A stretch of DNA of 34,889 nt from positions 1 through 34,889 of the forward strand of contig MNCI01000593.1 in NCBI GenBank assembly GCA_015680685.1, in the 5' to 3' direction. Made by a program: the position numbers and the translations under genes. Within the stretch, counting starts at the first letter, position 1; each line of letters begins with the position of its first letter. Source of the stretch: Gnetum montanum. Its lineage: Eukaryota > Streptophyta > Gnetopsida > Gnetales > Gnetaceae. This document shows, in pieces, positions 30,001 through 34,889 of the stretch. A model generated the notes under the pieces. The model made no database searches. It was given only the letters and a program-made list of their open reading frames with translations, and was not told the DNA's origin.

Positions 30001-32799
30001 TCATGTAGTTCCTAGTGGCGGTGGCTCCTCCATGGGTGCCTTTCCCTTGTCTTGTGCTCCAGGTCTTGGGACTTGATGGCGTTGAAGTATGGCTTGGAGT
30101 TTCTCCTCTTTGATTCAGGGATCCTATGCTGTCCATGCCAATGTTTCGATGTTTGATGGAGTTGGAACCTCCCATGGCTAGGGTAGTTGCAGAAACATTT
30201 TATTTGCTTTGACATACCCAGCTGCAAACACCCACCATTGCTCCTCGTAAGCTCTGACTTTGTCTCTGTATTCTTGAAAATTTGCAAGCCGTCAAGCCAA
30301 GTCTATTGTGACACCTTTTTTCCCCTGGTAGCTTGCTTTAACCACCTCGAGTTTAGAATTTGCAACCTCCAATTTTTGCAATAATTTCTTGCATTCTGCA
30401 AATTCTACTTCATATTTGACATACGTGGTGGCTACCTGTTGCTCGAGCTCTATTCTTGGGCACCCTGCTGTTAACATGACAAGGTTGGCATACTGTAGGT
30501 TCGCCAACTCCATGTATTCTGTAAGGTTTTGGATCTGTAGGTCCCAGTTCTTAACTTCCACCTCGTGGGCAAATGCGTATATGTCCAATATGGCCCGCCA
30601 GTCAGTGTGTTAAGCACTGAGAGCATTGATGTGGGGCTTGGCCATATGGATCTCCTTATCAATGATCTATTTATACATCCCCACCTAGTCCCAAAAGTGC
30701 TCCTTTAACTTTTCATGCCATTTAGCCTCATTCTGTCACACACTTATTTCAATAGTTGGCTTCTGATGGATGGCACGTACCTCCTCCATCGAGAGGGTTC
30801 GATTTTCCCTGGCTAAACAGTTCATGTCCTGGTTGACCCTGATAAGTTGTTCTCACAACTATTGAAAATGTTCTTCGAGAACATTCTTTTGTTTCTCCAC
30901 AAAGGTCAACTGAAGGTTGTCAGCAACAAGTTGCTTATTTTCCTCTTGTAAGGCCTTGAGTGCCTTGGTATGTGCGTAAGTTTATGCTTGTGCTGCAGAG
31001 GCATCCCAAATAGCCTTCTCTTTTTCTTCCACCACCTTCTTATTCCCTGTCAATAGTTTGGTTAGTTGCTCAATTTTGAAAGTGTCCAGCTGGTCTGCGG
31101 GAACAAATTAAGAACGATCTCGCTATGTTGCTTGTAAGGTTACGAGCCTTTCTTGCAATATTTGCACTTCTGATTCTGCATGCTCGACCCTCATCTCTAT
31201 TAAGACTAGCTTTCCTTTGGTGGAAATGAGGTATAATTGGATTGTTGTAACATCCTGTAGGATGTCAAACAAGGATGTCATTACTTGTCCTATTTGTAGC
31301 AATCGGTCAAGTACATCCTCATGTTCCGCAGGAGTCATTGAGGTTTTGGCCAAAGTTTGAGCATCCCGTGCTCCTGTAAGATCTGCTGGTGGCTCAATAG
31401 GTACATTAAATGATTCTTTAATGTGGTCTGTGACCACTTCTAAGGCTCCTATTGCATCCTGGTGCTGCATGACCACCACCATGGCCCCTTCACTAGTTTC
31501 TAATTGCACTTGAAAGGATGCAATGTTCCCTGAGATCTGTTGTGACCAAGTGCTCTCCCCTCCTCCTGTATGGATGGATACTTCACCCCTTGCATGATCC
31601 AAAGAAACCATGGACTATATGGCATCATCGATGATGCAAAAGAGATTTACATCATCACGACTTCCCCAACTAACTATCTCAGCAATGGCCTTGAGATGGC
31701 TCATTAACGGTCTGTAATCTTGCAACGGTGGCGATGGTTGATCCTGATGGCCCATGCTAGGCCCTGCTTCTTGTTGTTGGCTGGGTCCCATGCTTAGAAG
31801 TTGGCTGGGTCTTGCAAGTTTAGTTGCAGTTGGCCCTGCCGTTTGTTCCTTTTCTTGTTCCGGCCCCAACGTCTCACCAGTGATTTTTCTTGCAACTGGT
31901 GGCTTTAGTAGTTTGACATACAAAGCATTTTGGACTTTTTGAAGGACATCATTGGTGTATCCTCTGATACCAACACGTTTGCACAACTTCCTGATAAGAC
32001 AAGGGAAGGGCAACGCAAACTTCCCTGTCTTCCATTCTTCAAACTGCCTTAGGATCTCCATAAAATATAGATGAGGTAGGTTAGCATTAACCTTTCCCAT
32101 CAACACTGCACATTCTCTAGCAGCATATGTTGAAATTTTTTTTAAACCCTTTGTGGGGAAGAGGTGATAAGTTCCTATTTTGAAGTAAATCCTTTCTTCC
32201 ATCATCAACTCCCCAAACGTCTTATCTTCCTTGCCATATGTCTTTTCCAACAAAACTCGTCGCGCATCAGGATCTGAACGGGTAGAGAACTGAGCAACCT
32301 TTGGCCCTGTATTTAGAAGGTTTAATACTTCTAAAATGGCTTGAATAGAGAAATCAACAATCACACCACAAATGTTAACCATGGTGCCTTGTTCTTTGTT
32401 GTGCCAAAATTGGTACGTTTCCCCTAAGTACCAAGCACCGCTTTCAGAGAGGATAGGCCATAATGGGGATCCTTTGAGGTGATCCCTAATGGCTTCCAAA
32501 GCAAATTCTTTGAAAGATCCAAAGTTTAATTCGAAAATCACTGCAGTGAATATGGACCTTTCATGGATGGCCTAAACACAATCCTGGGGCAACATGAGAT
32601 GTCGTCCCTGTTCAGGTGGTGCAGCAGGTCCTCCTTCTACCTACCTTAATTGTATAGTAGCAGGGTCCTCTTGGTGGATGCTAAATGATTGTTCCTCTTG
32701 CTCTGCATGATGTCCAACAGGAACTTGTCCTTCACCTCTCCTAGGTCGTTTGCTCCCACCTTGAGCAGGACCTTCCTATTATCTGCGTTTCGCGGCCAT
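30001..32799 (-). pseudogene. Element C third ORF (env position): large coiled-coil protein, broken
   Basis: The frame starts at the ATG complementary to 32797-32799 (MAAKRR) and ends at a TGA (30001-30003), giving 933 codons without a net frameshift but with about 18 stops. The longest open pieces cover 31615-32541 (308 codons) and 31123-31611. The N-terminal part is charged and Gln/Pro-rich. A conserved domain at about residues 85-290 has SPLWPILSESGAWYLGETY, IGTYHLFPTKGLKKIS, AVLMGKVNANL and FPCLIRKLCKRVGI. A Gln/Pro linker (MGPSQQQEAGPSMG) is followed by long heptad-rich segments (KLVLIEMRVEHAESEVQILQ, EYMELANLQYANLVML) and an end rich in Lys/Pro (KGKAPMEEPPP). No signal peptide or membrane segment is seen. 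It matches the element B protein along its whole length. Function is unknown; it may be structural or RNA-binding. Confidence 0.8.
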
Positions 32800-32829
32800 C
32801 TGCAATTACACGGGGCCAATCGTTAGTAA
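32800..32829 (-). promoter_or_regulatory. Candidate branch point and 3' splice site before the third ORF of C
   Basis: The coding strand has TTACTAAC (complement of 32822-32829), a near-ideal branch point. TTGCAG ends 22 nt after CTAAC and touches the ATG. Element B has the same spacing and the same ATGGC start. Confidence 0.55.
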
Positions 32830-33093
32830 GGTCATTTCCAAAGTTAGGTTATACCTTACTGCTTGCCTTAATGGAATCACTTTATCTCCGTGTGATGTTA
32901 ATTAAAATGTCCCCGAAAGATTATAATATTGAATCCTCTTTGCTTAGGTGGTTTCCAAATCTAGTTTCCCGGTATAACTAAGGGGATGAAATTGTTTTTG
33001 GCACATTTATCCTTAATTTTGTAACTAATTACCCTTGATAATGTCCTTTGGGCGATGAAAAATTCCAAAAACGTTATGCGCTATTCGGCGTGT

Positions 33094-33113
33094 GCCCCTC
33101 CCCCACGACTAAG
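33094..33113 (-). other. Internal polypurine-like motif P2 of element C
   Basis: gcccctcccccacgactaag contains the 14-base core of the polypurine tract. It lies about 300 bp upstream of the third ORF on the coding strand. Confidence 0.62.
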
Positions 33114-33269
33114 CTGAACACTCCAGGTTCAAGTAGGTTCAAACAAAATGAAAATCAGAGTACCAGCGAGCGAGTTATGGATATGAAAGCAAAGGACATG
33201 CAATTGCAAGTCATAGAGAGAAATTTGAAAGACTTCCCCCACGTGAATAGTTGAAAATGATGTTAAGTA

Positions 33270-33335
33270 GCATAGGGGGTTACGTATATATAGATTTGTG
33301 AGACGCAATATCGTAGACGCGATATTGCGGCCTAT
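33270..33335 (-). promoter_or_regulatory. Internal U3-like promoter module of element C
   Basis: TATATATA (33285-33292) is followed 11 bp later on the plus strand by a perfect inverted repeat with arms CGCAATATCG (33304-33313) and CGATATTGCG (33320-33329). The repeat type (GATATC/GATATT with flanking CG) is that of the C LTR, not of the B LTR. On the coding strand the order is repeats, TATA, P2, splice-site arrangement, third ORF. Confidence 0.6.
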
Positions 33336-34727
33336 CGATGTTAAGGAACCATGGAATATACTAAATTTTTAAGATTTTTCTGAAGTTAATAATGTAAACT
33401 AAGGACATGTGGACAAGTGTTAATGGGTTCCAGGGTAATTGAACTAGTTCTGAAGGCACAAATAATTATGATGGTGTGGAATTGATCAATAAGGGCCTTA
33501 GGTGTTAAGGGAGAGAAAAAGGCTATGTGATGGTTCATAGGAACATTCGAATCAAAGGGATAGTAATAAGGAAAAGAATATCATTGAAAATACGTTGAGG
33601 GTAATAGATGGTGTGTGGAAGATGTGTTATGAGTGAAAATTACAAAAAATTACGCAAGTGGGTCCTTCCCAAAGCAGGTTCCAACCTATAATGCCCTCGC
33701 ATAATCACATCTTAAAATGTCTGTAGGCACTAGAAGGGTTAAATGTAATCCACACTGGTTTCACAAAGCACGCATGCATGTAACTATCACCAGAATGAGG
33801 TTCGAATTCTACACTATACGAGACACGAGCTACAATTACATGAACAACGAGATGAGATAGACTATAGAAGGGATTGTAGAGATTGGGACATGAGGTAACT
33901 GACCTAGGGCATAATGAATCCTGCGTGTAAAGCATGATTAATGTGTCATTAACCCGTCATTCCAAGATCAGGACAAAGTCCATTCCTCTGATCAGTGACA
34001 CCACATTGTTTCATCCCATGATGAGCGACTATGAGAGTACCATAACAACAAGGCGTACGATCACTTGGCATTTTGTTTGAGGGAGGAGTGATTTTTGCTT
34101 TGTGGCGCTTCCTTTGTTTTTTTTTCCTTTCTTCTCTTTTTTTTTTTAATTGTTGAATCTAGAGAAGTTGCCAACCTTCAGGCATGGGTGCATGTCTTTT
34201 CAGTGGGACCCCCTAGAATAGCATTGGATTTTTGAGTGCCTTTTAATTACTCTTAATCCCATTTTGCATTAGATCTACAAGGATCTTAGTACAACCATGT
34301 TGCGTGATAACTCTCACAGATGTCACCAAAGAGAATCCGCAAGTCCCCTTGATGTCACACCCAAATCATTCCCTCTTGATCCATCCTTCTTCATTCCAGG
34401 TATAATGAACACCAAATTAATTTTAAGTTTTAAGAATGTTAAGAATATCATTATACCCTCGAACAAAACCTCTTATTTGTAGAATGGATGAGTGGGTGTA
34501 ATGGGCTCACTATCCAAATAATTGATCGTTCGAGACTCGATAACATAGAACACACCTCAACCAACGAGCCACATGAGTGTTTTATTTGTAGATGAGATTA
34601 CTTGTATGAAAAGATAAAAAGACAAAAAAACAAAAAGATAAAACAAGAAATTGAAAAATGAAAAATTGGAAAACAAAAAGTTGTAAAATTAAAGAAAATG
34701 AAAAGTAGTTATTAATCCTGCTTGTTA
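33336..34727 (-). other. Element C non-coding spacer
   Basis: Blocks shared with A and B: 33654-33678 (gcaagtgggtccttcccaaa), about 34180-34200 (aaccttcaggcatgggtgc; A has it near 15000), 34345-34361 (ccccttgatgtcacacc) and 34481-34515. No protein is seen. Poly-T and poly-A tracts occur at 34115-34150 and 34610-34700. Confidence 0.62.
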
Positions 34728-34889
34728 TTAGAATGGGGGATATCCCCCATAACTAAATGGTTGAGCATGGCGAGGATTAATAAATGAAAGATGGGGATCC
34801 TTACATGTTGGGAATATTGAAACTTGGTCATACTTACCCCATTGGGGTTCACACACTTGATTATAGTAAGCACAGTGAGGCAATTTATA
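34728..34889 (-). pseudogene. Element C end of pol, partial
   Basis: An open minus-strand frame of 54 codons enters from the right edge and ends at TAA (34728-34730). It finishes with HAQPFSYGGYPPF, comparable with PPSHGGDRPPC at the end of B pol, and overlaps P3 in the same way. It is the non-conserved C-terminal tail of integrase, so the call rests on position and the shared ending. Confidence 0.55.
34733..34760 (-). other. Polypurine-like motif P3 of element C with an 18-bp palindrome
   Basis: tatcccccataactaaat is the P3 counterpart. Positions 34733-34750 form a perfect 18-bp palindrome, ATGGGGGATATCCCCCAT, that the B and A copies lack. Confidence 0.55.

Larger units (their letters stand above)
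28983..34889 (-). mobile_element. Element C: Athila-like retrotransposon, 3' part only
   Basis: 3' LTR, polypurine tract, third ORF, P2, internal promoter module, spacer and the last codons of pol are present on the minus strand. The rest (pol, gag and 5' LTR) should lie beyond the right edge. Confidence 0.88.

Overview
The window looks like nuclear DNA from a plant with a large, repeat-rich genome. It is built almost entirely of decayed LTR retrotransposons. I see no host gene, no RNA gene and nothing bacterial. Three N positions or runs (5251-5253, 27515, 27945) show the assembly is not fully resolved. I cannot name the species from the sequence.

Layout. Three Ty3/gypsy elements (called A, B and C here) and a solo LTR (D) all lie with their coding strand on the minus strand. 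They look Athila-like: the primer-binding sites match the 3' end of tRNA-Asp, the gene order is gag-PR-RT-RH-IN, and a third ORF lies between pol and the 3' LTR. Element A spans 1-20933, with its 3' LTR cut by the window start. Element B (979-14299) is nested inside A with a perfect 5-bp target duplication, TAAGG. Positions 20934-25080 are AT-rich, unassigned or very degenerate, with traces of another related element (F). A plus-strand Ty1/copia remnant (about 25139-27440) is split by solo LTR D (26501-27395, target duplication CTTAT). Positions 27440-28982 are AT-rich with nothing I can assign. Element C starts at 28983 with its 3' LTR and runs off the right edge.

The most interesting region is the 3' third of B and C. 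On the coding strand the order is: end of pol overlapping a polypurine-like motif (P3), a non-coding spacer of about 1.7 kb with conserved blocks, a U3-like module (inverted repeats plus a TATA box), a second polypurine-like motif (P2), a branch-point/3' splice-site arrangement directly before an ATG, a coiled-coil ORF of about 940 codons, and the true polypurine tract (P1) next to the LTR. The frame of this third ORF is kept without a net indel in both copies, although stop codons are scattered through it. The encoded protein shows no obvious signal peptide or membrane anchor, so it does not look like an envelope. The inverted repeats of each internal module are of the same sequence type as those in the U3 of the same element's LTR. 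This suggests that a copy of the LTR promoter may drive a separate transcript for the third ORF. Element A has lost the RNase H/integrase segment, nearly all of the third ORF and the internal promoter module, so it looks like a non-autonomous derivative.

All genes here are pseudogenes. Many changes are G-to-A or C-to-T, including two of the three integrase catalytic residues in B, as expected for long-methylated transposons. All comparisons were made by eye.
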